DNA of 49,521 nt from DASUKL01 sp036278755 (GTDB lineage: Bacteria > Chloroflexota > Limnocylindria > Limnocylindrales > CSP1-4), in NCBI GenBank assembly GCA_036278755.1, contig DASUKL010000042.1, positions 1 through 49,521 of the forward strand, written 5' to 3'. Positions 17,205 through 24,809 of this stretch are shown one piece after another. The notes under the pieces were generated by a model. The model worked only from the letters and a program-made list of their open reading frames with translations, did no database searches and was not told where the DNA came from. Position 1 is the stretch's first letter, and each line of letters begins with the position of its first letter. The translations under genes and the position numbers were made by a program.

Positions 17205-17576
17205 ATGGAAGCTTCAGGGGGCCCGGCTGCGGCGGTGGCCACCCGGCAGGTCGACGTGGCGGCCGTGGACGACGTCGCCCCGGGAACGATGCTCATGGTC
17301 CAGGTCGACGGCACGGACATCCTGCTGGTCAACCTCGAGGGCACGATCCGGGCTTACCAGGGCATCTGCAGCCACGAGTACTTCGAGCTCGACAAGGGCT
17401 TCCTGACGGGCGACTCGCTCACCTGCGCCCTCCACCTCTCGCGCTTCGACCTCTTCACCGGCGAGGCGCTCGACCCCCCGGCCGAGCTGCCCCTGGCCAT
17501 GTATCCGGTCACCATCGTCGACGGCCGCGTCCTCCTCGACCTCCCCGCCGCAAGCCCGATCCCGGTCAACGAGTAG
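17205..17576 (+). CDS. Rieske [2Fe-2S] ferredoxin-like protein
   Basis: A 123-aa single-domain Rieske protein resembling the ferredoxin component of ring-hydroxylating dioxygenases and the Rieske proteins that often sit in suf clusters. The cluster ligands are complete: Cys55-x-His57 in GICSHEY and Cys74-x2-His77 in LTCALHLSRFD. The usual CPH and CPWHG are varied to CSH and CALHLS. No membrane segment is present, so it is a soluble electron carrier. The ATG at 17205 is chosen because the open frame upstream is antisense-like sequence within sufD. It is likely co-expressed with sufBD; whether it serves Fe-S assembly or just shares regulation is unknown. Confidence 0.92.
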   Translation: MEASGGPAAAVATRQVDVAAVDDVAPGTMLMVQVDGTDILLVNLEGTIRAYQGICSHEYFELDKGFLTGDSLTCALHLSRFDLFTGEALDPPAELPLAMYPVTIVDGRVLLDLPAASPIPVNE

Positions 17577-17634
17577 CCGGCGGTCCGGCGACCGTATCCG
17601 CCCCAACCGCCTTGACCGAGGTCGGGGGCGGTGG

Positions 17635-17640
17635 TAGACC
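17635..17640 (+). promoter_or_regulatory. Possible leaderless -10 element
   Basis: TAGACC seven bases before the ATG at 17648. It is a weak hexamer, kept because the spacing matches the other leaderless starts in this window. Confidence 0.3.
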
Positions 17641-17647
17641 AAGCCCG

Positions 17648-17989
17648 ATGCAGGAGCGCCCGAACCGACCCACGCCCTGGCCGCCCCCCAGGCCATCGAC
17701 AGACCCGACGCCGACCATGCCCGAGGCCCTTCCGGCGACCGGGCGATGGGTCCAGCCTCGGCCGCTGGACGTGAGACTCGGGCTCATCGGCGGGCTCAGC
17801 GTGGCCGTGATGCTGATCGTCTCGACCGCCGCCCGCAGCCCTGGCGACATCGGCGCCGTGCTCGAGACGCTGGTGGCGACCCTGGTCCCGGTCGGCCTCG
17901 TCGCGTTCCTGGCCGCCCGAACGAACCGCCGCAGGGCCGGCCCGAGCGACGTGCCCTGGTCCCCGCCGCCCGTCAGCGGCAAGGGATAG
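17648..17989 (+). CDS. Small two-helix membrane protein
   Basis: Not recognised. The 113-aa product has a Pro-rich N-terminus, two hydrophobic stretches (LGLIGGLSVAVMLIVSTAA and LVATLVPVGLVAFLAA) joined by a short loop, and a basic stop-transfer NRRR before a Pro/Ser tail. It is probably an inner-membrane protein. There is no Shine-Dalgarno; a TTG at 17612 is an alternative start. It follows the Rieske gene by 71 bp with its own possible promoter. Confidence 0.55.
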   Translation: MQERPNRPTPWPPPRPSTDPTPTMPEALPATGRWVQPRPLDVRLGLIGGLSVAVMLIVSTAARSPGDIGAVLETLVATLVPVGLVAFLAARTNRRRAGPSDVPWSPPPVSGKG

Positions 17990-18011
17990 CCCGGTGCCAG
18001 GAGGAGTCGCC

Positions 18012-18080
18012 AGGCTCGATGTGGCCGCCCTGCTAGGCTCGATGTGGCCGCCCTGCTAGGCGCGATGTGACCGACCCGCC
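18012..18080 (+). repeat. 23-bp tandem repeat
   Basis: The unit starts AGGCTCGATGTGGCCGCCCT and is 23 bp long. Two copies are identical (about 18012-18057) and a third (about 18058-18080) differs at several positions. Confidence 0.85.
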
Positions 18081-18110
18081 AAGCCTGACCTTGCCGCTCC
18101 ACTCGCCAGT

Positions 18111-18272
18111 GTTTGCTCCCAGCGAATGGGTGGACGCGCTACGGGTCGGGCGACCCGGGGATCGTGCAGGCCGCGGGGCCCGGGTTTGCTACCAGCGAAT
18201 GGAGCGGGGCCGAAGGTCACCTCAGGCCCCGCAAGACGCTCTGCCGTCGTGAAGCATTCGCTGAGCGCAAAC
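18111..18272. repeat. 18-bp motif, two direct and one inverted copy
   Basis: GTTTGCTCCCAGCGAATG at 18111-18128, GTTTGCTACCAGCGAATG at 18184-18201, and on the minus strand GTTTGCGCTCAGCGAATG at 18255-18272. The consensus is GTTTGCnnnCAGCGAATG. Start-to-start spacing is 73 and 71 bp. Being AT-richer than the genome and repeated at regular intervals, these could be protein-binding sites or arms of an RNA structure; copies 2 and 3 can pair with each other across a 53-nt loop. Confidence 0.7.
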
Positions 18273-18401
18273 GGATCCCTCCGACGTGGCTCGATCGGCG
18301 ACAGGTGCCCTCGTCGGACCCATGCTCTTGCCACGCAGCGCATCGGGTGGCCCCGCTGACCCGTCGCCGGCGCTCCGGTGGGTCGGCAGCCGGGGCTGGA
18401 C

Positions 18402-18797
18402 TCAGTCGGTGGCGAGTGGCGCCAGTCCGGCGCGGACGTCCTCGGGTAGCTTCGTGGGGCGGCCGTTCTCGTCGACCCGCACGCAGGTGTGGCGGCCGGT
18501 GACGCATAGCTCGTCGCCGCGGGTGATCCGCCAGAGGTAGGTGATCGAGGTCCTGCCCACCCGCTCGGGGCGGAGGGCGATCTCGACCTCGTCATCGAAG
18601 ACGAGGACCTTGAGGTACTCGACCTCCACGCGGCGGCGGGGATAGTGGATCCAGTCGCCGGTCAGGCCCAGCTTGCGGCGCAGCCCGACCTCGGCCTGCT
18701 CGACCCAGCGGAAGACGGCCGTGAAGTGGATCCGCGCCCCGGCGTCGGTGTCGATCCAGGCGACCCGGGTCTGCTCGCGATGCCAGCCGTCGTCCAT
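18402..18797 (-). CDS. Acyl-CoA thioesterase, YbgC/4HBT-like
   Basis: A 131-aa single hot-dog domain protein of the 4-hydroxybenzoyl-CoA thioesterase/YbgC type. The family motif appears as RVAWIDTDAGARIHFTAVFRWVEQ, with the catalytic Asp in DTDA, followed by the strand VEVEYLKVLVFDDEVEI. It probably hydrolyses an acyl-CoA; the acyl group is not predictable. The ATG at 18795-18797 lies six bases after a CACAAT hexamer, indicating leaderless expression. It is divergent from the GlcD-type gene by 83 bp. Confidence 0.85.
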   Translation of the reverse strand: MDDGWHREQTRVAWIDTDAGARIHFTAVFRWVEQAEVGLRRKLGLTGDWIHYPRRRVEVEYLKVLVFDDEVEIALRPERVGRTSITYLWRITRGDELCVTGRHTCVRVDENGRPTKLPEDVRAGLAPLATD

Positions 18798-18803
18798 GCT
18801 CGC

Positions 18804-18809
18804 ATTGTG
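18804..18809 (-). promoter_or_regulatory. Leaderless -10 element of the thioesterase gene
   Basis: CACAAT on the minus strand, six bases before the ATG. Confidence 0.4.
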
Positions 18810-18880
18810 GCAGGTAGGATGCGAGGGGCGACCGACGCACGCCCAGGCCCAGCCCGAGACGCGAAGGAGGAACGCACGCC

Positions 18881-20335
18881 GTGCCCCTGACGGCCGACCT
18901 CCTGGCCGGGCTGCGCGACCTGCTCGGCGACCGCCTCAGGACCGACGATGCGGCGCTGGCGGCGTGGTCCCACGACGCCTCGATCGTCGAGCGCCAGCCC
19001 GCGGCAGTGGCCATCGTGAAGAGTCGCGAAGAGGTGAGCCAGGCCGTCCGGTGGGCCCACGAGACGGGCACCCCGGTCGTCACGCGGGGCGGTGGGACGA
19101 GCCTGACCGGCGCCGCCGTGCCCGGCGTCCCGGAGGTCCTGGTCCTCGACCTCTCGGGCCTCGATCGCATCGTGGCCATCGACGGACAGGATCTCGTGGC
19201 CGATGTCGAAGCAGGTGTGGTCACGGCCGACCTGGCTCGGGCGGCGGAGGCTCAGGGCCTGCTCTATGCGCCCGACCCCGCCTCCCTCGAGACGAGCACG
19301 ATCGGCGGCAACCTGGCCACCAATGCCGGCGGGGCTCGCGGCCTCAAGTACGGCACGACCCGCCATCAGGTCCTGGGCCTGGAGGTGGTCCTGGCCGACG
19401 GGAGCGTCCTCCAGACCGGCTCGCGGACGGCCAAGAACGCCACCGGCTACGGCCTGGCCCACCTCTTTGTCGGCAGTGAGGGGACGCTGGGGGTCATCAC
19501 GCGGGCCCTCCTGCGCCTCATCCCGCGGCCGCCTGCCGAGCGGACGGTGATGGCGGCCTTCGCGACCCCCGAGGCGGCCGCCGCGCTGGTCGGCCGCATC
19601 CTGGCTGCCGGCATCCTGCCCGCCTCCGCCGAGCTGATGGACGGCTTCTGCCTGCGGTCGGTCGAGCGCCTCGCCCCGAGCGGGCTGCCCCAAGGTGCCG
19701 AGGCCCTGCTCCTCCTCCGTCTCGACGGCACGGAGCTGGCCGCCACGGAGGCCCAGGAGGTCGTCGCCGAGCTGTGTCGAGGGAGCGGCGCGACCGAGGT
19801 CCGCCTGCCCCGCGATCGGACCGAGGACGAGCGGCTGTGGGCCGCGCGACGCTCCGTCACCGGCGCCCTCGAGCAGGTCGGCCCGGCCAAGTTGGGCGAG
19901 GACGTGGTGGTGCCCCGCGGCCAGGTGGCGGCCATGCTCCACCGCGTGGCAGCTGTCGCCGAGCGACACGGCCTGCCCATCGCCGTCTTCGGCCACATCG
20001 GCGACGGCAACCTTCACCCCAACATCCTGTTCGATCCGGCCCGGCCCGACGAGGTGGCCCGGATGCGCGCCGCCGCGGGCGAGCTGTGCCAGGCGGCACT
20101 GGACCTCGGCGGCCTGCCCTCCGGGGAGCACGGCATCGGCGAGTTGAAGAAGGACCTCCTGCCCCTGGCCCTCGACCCGGCCGCCCTGGACCTCATGCGG
20201 GCCCTGAAGTCCAAGCTCGACCCGGCCGGGATCCTCAATCCGAGCAAGGTCTTCCCCGATGGACGGAGCCTCATCCAGCCGCCGCCCGACGCTCGCCCGG
20301 CCGCCAGCCTCTTCGGCCCCCTACCCGACCCGTAG
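18881..20335 (+). CDS. FAD-linked 2-hydroxyacid oxidase, GlcD-like
   Basis: A 484-aa FAD-binding type 4 oxidase resembling glycolate oxidase subunit GlcD and D-lactate dehydrogenase (cytochrome). The PCMH FAD domain shows VVTRGGGTSLTGAAVP near residues 65-80, then TIGGNLATNAGGARGLKYGTT and FVGSEGTLGVIT. The C-terminal FAD-oxidase domain shows VFGHIGDGNLHPNIL and ends LDPAGILNPSKVFP. It would oxidise a D-2-hydroxyacid (glycolate or D-lactate) and pass electrons to a quinone or cytochrome. No GlcE/GlcF partners are present in the window. The GTG at 18881 has AAGGAGG ten bases upstream. Confidence 0.92.
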   Translation: MPLTADLLAGLRDLLGDRLRTDDAALAAWSHDASIVERQPAAVAIVKSREEVSQAVRWAHETGTPVVTRGGGTSLTGAAVPGVPEVLVLDLSGLDRIVAIDGQDLVADVEAGVVTADLARAAEAQGLLYAPDPASLETSTIGGNLATNAGGARGLKYGTTRHQVLGLEVVLADGSVLQTGSRTAKNATGYGLAHLFVGSEGTLGVITRALLRLIPRPPAERTVMAAFATPEAAAALVGRILAAGILPASAELMDGFCLRSVERLAPSGLPQGAEALLLLRLDGTELAATEAQEVVAELCRGSGATEVRLPRDRTEDERLWAARRSVTGALEQVGPAKLGEDVVVPRGQVAAMLHRVAAVAERHGLPIAVFGHIGDGNLHPNILFDPARPDEVARMRAAAGELCQAALDLGGLPSGEHGIGELKKDLLPLALDPAALDLMRALKSKLDPAGILNPSKVFPDGRSLIQPPPDARPAASLFGPLPDP

Positions 20336-20350
20336 CCCCGAGACAGGCCC

Positions 20351-20377
20351 GACCTGCCAGCCGAGCCCCCGCAGGTC
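20351..20377. terminator. Inverted repeat between convergent genes
   Basis: GACCTGC (20351-20357) and GCAGGTC (20371-20377) form a perfect 7-bp stem with a 13-nt loop in the 44-bp gap between convergent stop codons. It ends three bases from the stop of the minus-strand gene. No T-run, so a candidate bidirectional terminator only. Confidence 0.4.
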
Positions 20378-20379
20378 TC

Positions 20380-21354
20380 CTAGCCTGACCCCTGGGCCCT
20401 TCGGAGGACCGCCGCGGCGAAGACGAGGTCGGCCAGGCCGACGCCCAGGTGGGTCACCAGCACCCGGCCCCGAGGCGGGCGCGGCGCGCGGTGGAGGAGC
20501 GCCTCGCCCAGGGTGAGTGGCGGATCGGGATAGCCGCTCAGCCAACCCTCGGCGCGCACGGCCAGGAACTGGGCCCGCTCGTCCGTGGCGAAGACGGCCG
20601 CTCCGGCGGCCACGCTGGCCGGGAGGCTCATGTCGTAGTCCACGGCCACGATCGTGGCATCCGGCGCCAGCCAGGTCGCGTCGAGGGCCTGGCGAGACTC
20701 CGGCGGGCCGAACGAGACGAGGGTCACGACGACCTCGGCGCCGTCGACGGCCTCGCGGGCGGAGGCGACCGCCTCTGCCGCGCCGATGCCGCCCGTCTCG
20801 CCTGCCTCCTCGGCCACTGCCTCGGCTCTGGCTCGCTGACGATCGAAGATGCGGAGCCGGGCCCCGGGCAGGAGATGGCCCACGATAGGGATGTGGCTGC
20901 GAGCCTGGGCGCCGGCGCCGAGGATGCCGACGTTGACGGCCGTACCGGCGGCCGGCCCGAAGAGCCGGAGTGCCACGCCGCTGACCGCGGCCGTGCGCTG
21001 GGCCGTGATCGGTCCGCCGTCGAGGACTGCTCGGACCCGGCCCGTGCGCGGGTCGTTGAGGAGGACCGTGGCCCCGATGGCCGGCCAGCCCGCCTCGGCG
21101 TTGGCCGGGAAGCCGGTCACCCACTTGAGGCCCAGGAGGTCCTGGGCCCCGGAGGGGTCCGGCCCGCCGAGCCAAGCTGGCATGGCGTGGGCGAAGGAGT
21201 CGGTGGCTCGGGCTTCAAGGCCCACCTTGGGCGGCAGCCGGGCCGTGCCGTCGGCCAGGGCCCGCATCGCTCGCTCGGCCAGGGTCAGGCGCTCCTCGGG
21301 GTCGGGCATGGCGGCCTCGACCGCGGCGGCGTCCAGGATCGTCAGAGGCTCCAT
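20380..21354 (-). CDS. Ornithine cyclodeaminase/mu-crystallin family protein
   Basis: A 324-aa NAD(P)-binding protein of the OCD/mu-crystallin family, which includes ornithine cyclodeaminase, alanine dehydrogenase and ketimine reductases. Visible are the substrate-side LLGLKWVTGFPAN, the GGPITAQRTAAVSGVA helix and the Rossmann motif VGILGAGAQARSHI. Substrate choice within the family is not predictable here. The ATG at 21354 is taken because the frame upstream runs antisense through the VIT1 gene and because TAGACT lies eight bases upstream. It is divergent from the ferritin-like/VIT1 gene by 60 bp. Confidence 0.9.
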   Translation of the reverse strand: MEPLTILDAAAVEAAMPDPEERLTLAERAMRALADGTARLPPKVGLEARATDSFAHAMPAWLGGPDPSGAQDLLGLKWVTGFPANAEAGWPAIGATVLLNDPRTGRVRAVLDGGPITAQRTAAVSGVALRLFGPAAGTAVNVGILGAGAQARSHIPIVGHLLPGARLRIFDRQRARAEAVAEEAGETGGIGAAEAVASAREAVDGAEVVVTLVSFGPPESRQALDATWLAPDATIVAVDYDMSLPASVAAGAAVFATDERAQFLAVRAEGWLSGYPDPPLTLGEALLHRAPRPPRGRVLVTHLGVGLADLVFAAAVLRRAQGSG

Positions 21355-21362
21355 GGCCGTCG

Positions 21363-21368
21363 AGTCTA
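21363..21368 (-). promoter_or_regulatory. Leaderless -10 element of the OCD-family gene
   Basis: TAGACT on the minus strand, eight bases before the ATG at 21354. Confidence 0.55.
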
Positions 21369-21402
21369 GGCCCTGCCGCCCACGCCGATCCGACGGCCTG
21401 AT

Positions 21403-21408
21403 TACCAT
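21403..21408 (+). promoter_or_regulatory. Leaderless -10 element of the ferritin-like/VIT1 gene
   Basis: TACCAT six bases before the GTG at 21415. With the divergent TAGACT 35 bp away it forms a compact two-way promoter. Confidence 0.5.
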
Positions 21409-21414
21409 CACGGC

Positions 21415-22632
21415 GTGACGCCCGCCGAACTCGAGACCAGCCTGGCCAACCTCAAGCTGGAACGTGACGCCATCGTCCTTTACGACCGCCTGGCGGCGCT
21501 GGAACGTGACCCCCGCCGCGGCGATGCCTTCCGGACGATCGCCGCCAACGAGCGCCGCCATGCTGGCATCTGGGCCGATCGCCTGACCGCCGCGGGCGCC
21601 GTCGTGCCGCCGGTGGGCGGTCCGCGGGCTCGCATCCGCTTCATCCTCCTCGTGGCCCGCGTCTTCGGCACCCGCTCCGTCTCCGACCTCGTCCAGGCCC
21701 TCGAGGGCGACGAGGAAGAGGCTTACCTCGACCAGGACGATCCGCGGGTCGCCTCGATCGTCGAGGACGAGCGCGAGCACGCGGCCATCTGGAAGCGCCT
21801 CTCTGAAAACGACGCCGGCGCCGTGGCCGTGGCCGCCACGGCGTCACCCGCCCTGGCCGGAGTCGGTGGGGTGCTGCGCCCGACCAGCCCGCAGGGGCTC
21901 GCCGGCGGCGAGGAGGAGGAGCTGGAGGGACCAGCCCGCAGCGAGGCCTGGCATCGGGCCGGCCAGTCGGGCACCTTGCGGGCCACGATCTTCGGGGTCA
22001 GTGACGGGCTGGTCAGCAACCTCTCCCTGGTCATGGGTGTCGTCGGAGCCACGGCCGACAATCAGGTCGTCGTCCTGGCCGGCATCGCCGGCCTCCTGGC
22101 TGGAGCCTTCTCCATGGGGGCCGGCGAGTGGATCAGCATGACCAGCCAGAAGGAGCTCTTCGAGCGCCAGATCGAGCTCGAGCGCGAGGAGCTGCGGATC
22201 ATGCCCGAACAGGAGGAGGCGGAGCTGGCGGCGATGTATCGCCGCAAGGGCATCTCGGCCGGCGAGGCGCGCCGGCTAGCGGCCCAGCTCATGCAGGACC
22301 CCGACGTGGCCCTCGACACGAAGGCCCGCGAGGAGCTGGGCCTCGACCCGGACGAGTTGGGCTCTCCCTGGGGCGCTGCCACCAGCTCCTTCCTGGCCTT
22401 CACCGGGGGCGCCTTCGTGCCCCTGGTGGCCTTCCTGGTGAGCCACGGCACGCCGGCCTTCGTGGCCTCCCTGGTCCTCTCGGCCGTGGCCCTCTTCCTG
22501 GTGGGCGGCGGCGTCAGCCTTCTGACCGGCAAGAGCTTCCTGTGGAGCGGCCTGCGGCAGGTGATCATCGGCCTGGCCGCGGCGGCCGTGACCTACGGCG
22601 TGGGCACGGTCATCGGCGTGGCCGCGGGCTGA
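21415..22632 (+). CDS. Ferritin-like/VIT1 fusion, Fe/Mn transporter (MbfA-like)
   Basis: A 405-aa two-domain membrane protein. The N-terminal ~135 residues form a rubrerythrin-type four-helix bundle with diiron ligands in LKLERD (Glu16), NERRH (Glu46, His49) and EDEREH (Glu119, His122). The C-terminal ~240 residues are a VIT1/CCC1 domain with about five transmembrane helices, beginning TIFGVSDGLVSNLSLVMG and MGAGEWISM and containing a cytosolic Glu-rich metal-binding helix pair. MbfA-type proteins export iron (or manganese) and protect against peroxide. A 40-residue Gly/Glu linker separates the domains. The GTG start is supported by the -10 spacing. The downstream genes through MenG run in the same direction with tiny gaps. 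Confidence 0.92.
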   Translation: MTPAELETSLANLKLERDAIVLYDRLAALERDPRRGDAFRTIAANERRHAGIWADRLTAAGAVVPPVGGPRARIRFILLVARVFGTRSVSDLVQALEGDEEEAYLDQDDPRVASIVEDEREHAAIWKRLSENDAGAVAVAATASPALAGVGGVLRPTSPQGLAGGEEEELEGPARSEAWHRAGQSGTLRATIFGVSDGLVSNLSLVMGVVGATADNQVVVLAGIAGLLAGAFSMGAGEWISMTSQKELFERQIELEREELRIMPEQEEAELAAMYRRKGISAGEARRLAAQLMQDPDVALDTKAREELGLDPDELGSPWGAATSSFLAFTGGAFVPLVAFLVSHGTPAFVASLVLSAVALFLVGGGVSLLTGKSFLWSGLRQVIIGLAAAAVTYGVGTVIGVAAG

Positions 22633-22644
22633 GCGGCTGATCCG

Positions 22645-22884
22645 ATGCCTTCCTGGCGAGCCCTCCTGGCAGCGGCCGTCCCGGGCGCCATCATCTTCGC
22701 CGACTTCACCTTCTGGATGGCCTTCTCGCCGGGCTTCGCCCTGGCCGTGGGGCTCGTCGTCTCGGTGGCCACGCTGATCGTGACACGCCTCCTTTACGAC
22801 GACGCCGGCGACGAGGCCCGAGCCTGGGCCGAAGCCGCCCCCGACCTGGCCGAGGCTGTCGACCCGACCGGGAAGGGCCGATGA
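22645..22884 (+). CDS. Small two-helix membrane protein
   Basis: Not recognised. The 79-aa product has two hydrophobic helices (LLAAAVPGAIIFADFTFWMAF and LAVGLVVSVATLIVTRLLY) and an acidic cytosolic tail. It starts 12 bp after the VIT1 stop and its stop overlaps the next start (ATGA), so it is translationally coupled to the cupin gene. The operon position suggests a membrane accessory role, but nothing more can be claimed. Confidence 0.65.
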   Translation: MPSWRALLAAAVPGAIIFADFTFWMAFSPGFALAVGLVVSVATLIVTRLLYDDAGDEARAWAEAAPDLAEAVDPTGKGR

Positions 22885-23261
22885 CCGGCCCCGAGCTCCT
22901 GGTCGCCCTGGTGGCCGAGGGCCTGCCGGCGGAGCGGGCGGTTCGAGCCAGCGCCAGCGGCTGGTCCAACGGCCCCGGCGATCGGTATGGGCTCCACGCC
23001 CACGAGTACGACAAGGTCCTCGTGGCCGACGCCGGCTCGATCGCCTTCGAACTGCCCGACCGAGGCACCTCGGTCACGCTCGAACCGGGTGGTCGGCTGG
23101 AGCTGCCGGCCGGCACGCGGCACGCGGCGTTGGTCGGCCCGCGCGGCGTGTCCTGCCTGGAGCTGCATCTGCCGGCCGGATCGTTGGGTCTGCTCGCCGA
23201 GGCGCATGGGGTGGCCGCCGGCCGGCCAGCTCCCCAAACCGACAGCCAGGCCGCGACGTAG
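22881..23261 (+). CDS. Cupin-domain protein
   Basis: A 126-aa single cupin. Motif 1 is YGLHAHEYDKVLVADAG, with His/His/Glu placed as metal ligands, followed by IAFELPD. Motif 2 is PGGRLELPAGTRHAALV, with the third His. The product is probably a small metal-binding sensor or enzyme. It overlaps the upstream gene by 4 bp and lies 3 bp before an ECF sigma gene, so it might act in that sigma pathway, as cupins of the ChrR type do; however, the zinc finger belongs to a separate anti-sigma gene here. Confidence 0.8.
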   Translation: MTGPELLVALVAEGLPAERAVRASASGWSNGPGDRYGLHAHEYDKVLVADAGSIAFELPDRGTSVTLEPGGRLELPAGTRHAALVGPRGVSCLELHLPAGSLGLLAEAHGVAAGRPAPQTDSQAAT

Positions 23262-23264
23262 CCC

Positions 23265-23951
23265 ATGTCGAGGGTCGCCCCGAAGCACTCCGACGCCGAG
23301 CTGATGGCGCGCGTCGTGGCCGGCGACGAGGAAGCCCTCGGGGCGCTGTACGACCGCCACGCGCCGGCGATCCAGCGGGTCGCGTTCCGGCTGCTGGGCG
23401 ATCGGGGTCTGGCCGAAGATGTGGTACAGGAGACGATCCTGGCACTGTGGAACCGAGCCGAGCTGTTCGATGCCCGAGTCGCCTCGCTGCCGGCCTGGCT
23501 GCTGACGATCGCCCGCAACCGGGCCCTCGATCGGCTGCGGGCCCGGGCCCGGCGGCCGAACGCCATGGCGCTCAGTGCGGTCGTGGCCGGGAGCACGGAC
23601 GAGCAGGGCGCCCTGGAGCGGCTGCTGGCCGGCGGCGACCTCCTGGGCAGTGCCGTCGCCGCGGACGCGGATCCGGCCGCCGCGCTCGACGCCACCTGGC
23701 TGCGCGCGGTGGTCCGCGACGCCCTGGCCGGCATGCCCCAGGCTGAGCGTCAGGCCATCTGGCTGGCCTACTACGAGGACCTCTCCCAGTCGGAGATCGC
23801 GGCCCGCCTGGGCTGGCCGCTGGGCACGGTCAAGACGCGCACCCGGCGCGCCCTGGCCCGCCTGCGGGGCATCCTGGCCACCAGCCTGGGCCCGGATCTC
23901 GGAGCCCAGGTCGGCGTGCTGGCTGAGGAAGGCAGTGATGGACCGCCCTGA
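23265..23951 (+). CDS. ECF RNA polymerase sigma factor (SigK-like)
   Basis: A 228-aa ECF sigma factor. Region 2 covers LGALYDRHAPAIQRVAFRLLG through VVQETILALWNRAELFD. Region 4 covers ALAGMPQAERQAIWLAYYED, SQSEIAARLGWPLGTVKTR and TRRALARLRGIL. The linker between regions is long (about 50 residues). It overlaps the following zinc-finger anti-sigma gene by 14 bp, the standard pairing for release under oxidative or envelope stress. The ATG at 23265 is 3 bp after the cupin stop. Confidence 0.93.
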   Translation: MSRVAPKHSDAELMARVVAGDEEALGALYDRHAPAIQRVAFRLLGDRGLAEDVVQETILALWNRAELFDARVASLPAWLLTIARNRALDRLRARARRPNAMALSAVVAGSTDEQGALERLLAGGDLLGSAVAADADPAAALDATWLRAVVRDALAGMPQAERQAIWLAYYEDLSQSEIAARLGWPLGTVKTRTRRALARLRGILATSLGPDLGAQVGVLAEEGSDGPP

Positions 23952-24783
23952 GTCCGGCTCGACGACGCTCGACCACGCCGAGGCCCGCGAGCAGCTCGAC
24001 GCCCTGCTCCTCGAGCGTGGCAGCCTGACCACCCTGGGCGACGATCCGTCGGCCGCGGCGCAGGCCCTGCGGGCCCACCTCGCGGTCTGTCCGCCCTGCC
24101 GCCGCGAGCTGGCGGCCGTGCAGACCACCGGCCTGCTGCTGGCCAACGCGGCCCCGGACGACCTGCCCCTGCGGCCCGAGCTGCGGTCCCGGGTCCTGCA
24201 GGCCGTGCGCCAGACCGGCGCGGCCCGCCCGAGCGCAGGGCCGGCCCCGGAGCGTCCACTCCGGGTCAGTGACGAGACCCGAGCCCGCAAGTCCTGGCTC
24301 GGCCTCTGGTCCGGCGGGCAGTTGGCGGCCGGCCTGGCCGCGACCGTGGCCGTGATCGTGCTCGTCGGAGGCCTTCTCCTAGGGCGCGGTCTCATGCAGC
24401 AGCGCGACGCGGCGAGCGCCCAGTTGGCCGCGCTGACCCACGTCACCACGGCCGCCGATCGGCTCCTGGCCACCCCGGATCATCGCCAGATGACGCTCCA
24501 CGATCCCTCCGGGGCGGCGGGGGGAACGGTGCTTTTCGACCCCGACAGCGGCGAGCTGCTGGTCTTCAGCGCAGGGCTGGGGACCGAGGCCGGCGGCGAG
24601 CCCTACGACTGCTTCGTGGAGCATGGAGGCCAGCGCACCCGGATCGGCTGGATGGAGGCCGCCGGCGGCGTGGCCTACTGGGTCGGGGGCCTGCCGGCGG
24701 GCACGACCCTGGCCTCCGGCGACCGCTTCCTGGTCGAGACCGACGATCCGGGGGCCACGCCGGCCCTCAGCGGCACGCTCTGA
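23938..24783 (+). CDS. Zinc-finger anti-sigma factor, membrane-anchored
   Basis: A 281-aa partner of the preceding sigma factor. The N-terminal cytosolic anti-sigma domain carries the zinc motif His47-x3-Cys51-x2-Cys54 (HLAVCPPC). A single transmembrane helix lies at about residues 127-149. The C-terminal extracytoplasmic domain (LFDPDSGELLVFSAGLG...YDCFVEHGGQRTRIGWM) resembles RskA-type sensor domains. The start at 23938 is 14 bp inside the sigma gene; a GTG one codon earlier is possible. Regulated proteolysis of the membrane part is the usual activation route in the family. Confidence 0.88.
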   Translation: MDRPESGSTTLDHAEAREQLDALLLERGSLTTLGDDPSAAAQALRAHLAVCPPCRRELAAVQTTGLLLANAAPDDLPLRPELRSRVLQAVRQTGAARPSAGPAPERPLRVSDETRARKSWLGLWSGGQLAAGLAATVAVIVLVGGLLLGRGLMQQRDAASAQLAALTHVTTAADRLLATPDHRQMTLHDPSGAAGGTVLFDPDSGELLVFSAGLGTEAGGEPYDCFVEHGGQRTRIGWMEAAGGVAYWVGGLPAGTTLASGDRFLVETDDPGATPALSGTL

Positions 24784-24809
24784 CGGCCGGCAAGCTCGGG
24801 CCGCCCGCC

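Larger units (their letters stand above)
17990..18401. other. Repeat-rich gap without a gene
   Basis: A 412-bp stretch between convergent genes. It holds a 23-bp tandem repeat (18012-18080) and three copies of an 18-bp motif (18111, 18184 and, inverted, 18255), entered separately. Short ORFs here have no protein character. No terminator with a T-run was recognised. From about 18280 to 18401 I see nothing. Confidence 0.5.

Noticed and set aside
18111..18272. The regularly spaced 18-bp motif as a CRISPR array.
   Set aside because: Only three imperfect copies, one inverted, repeats too short and no cas genes in the window.
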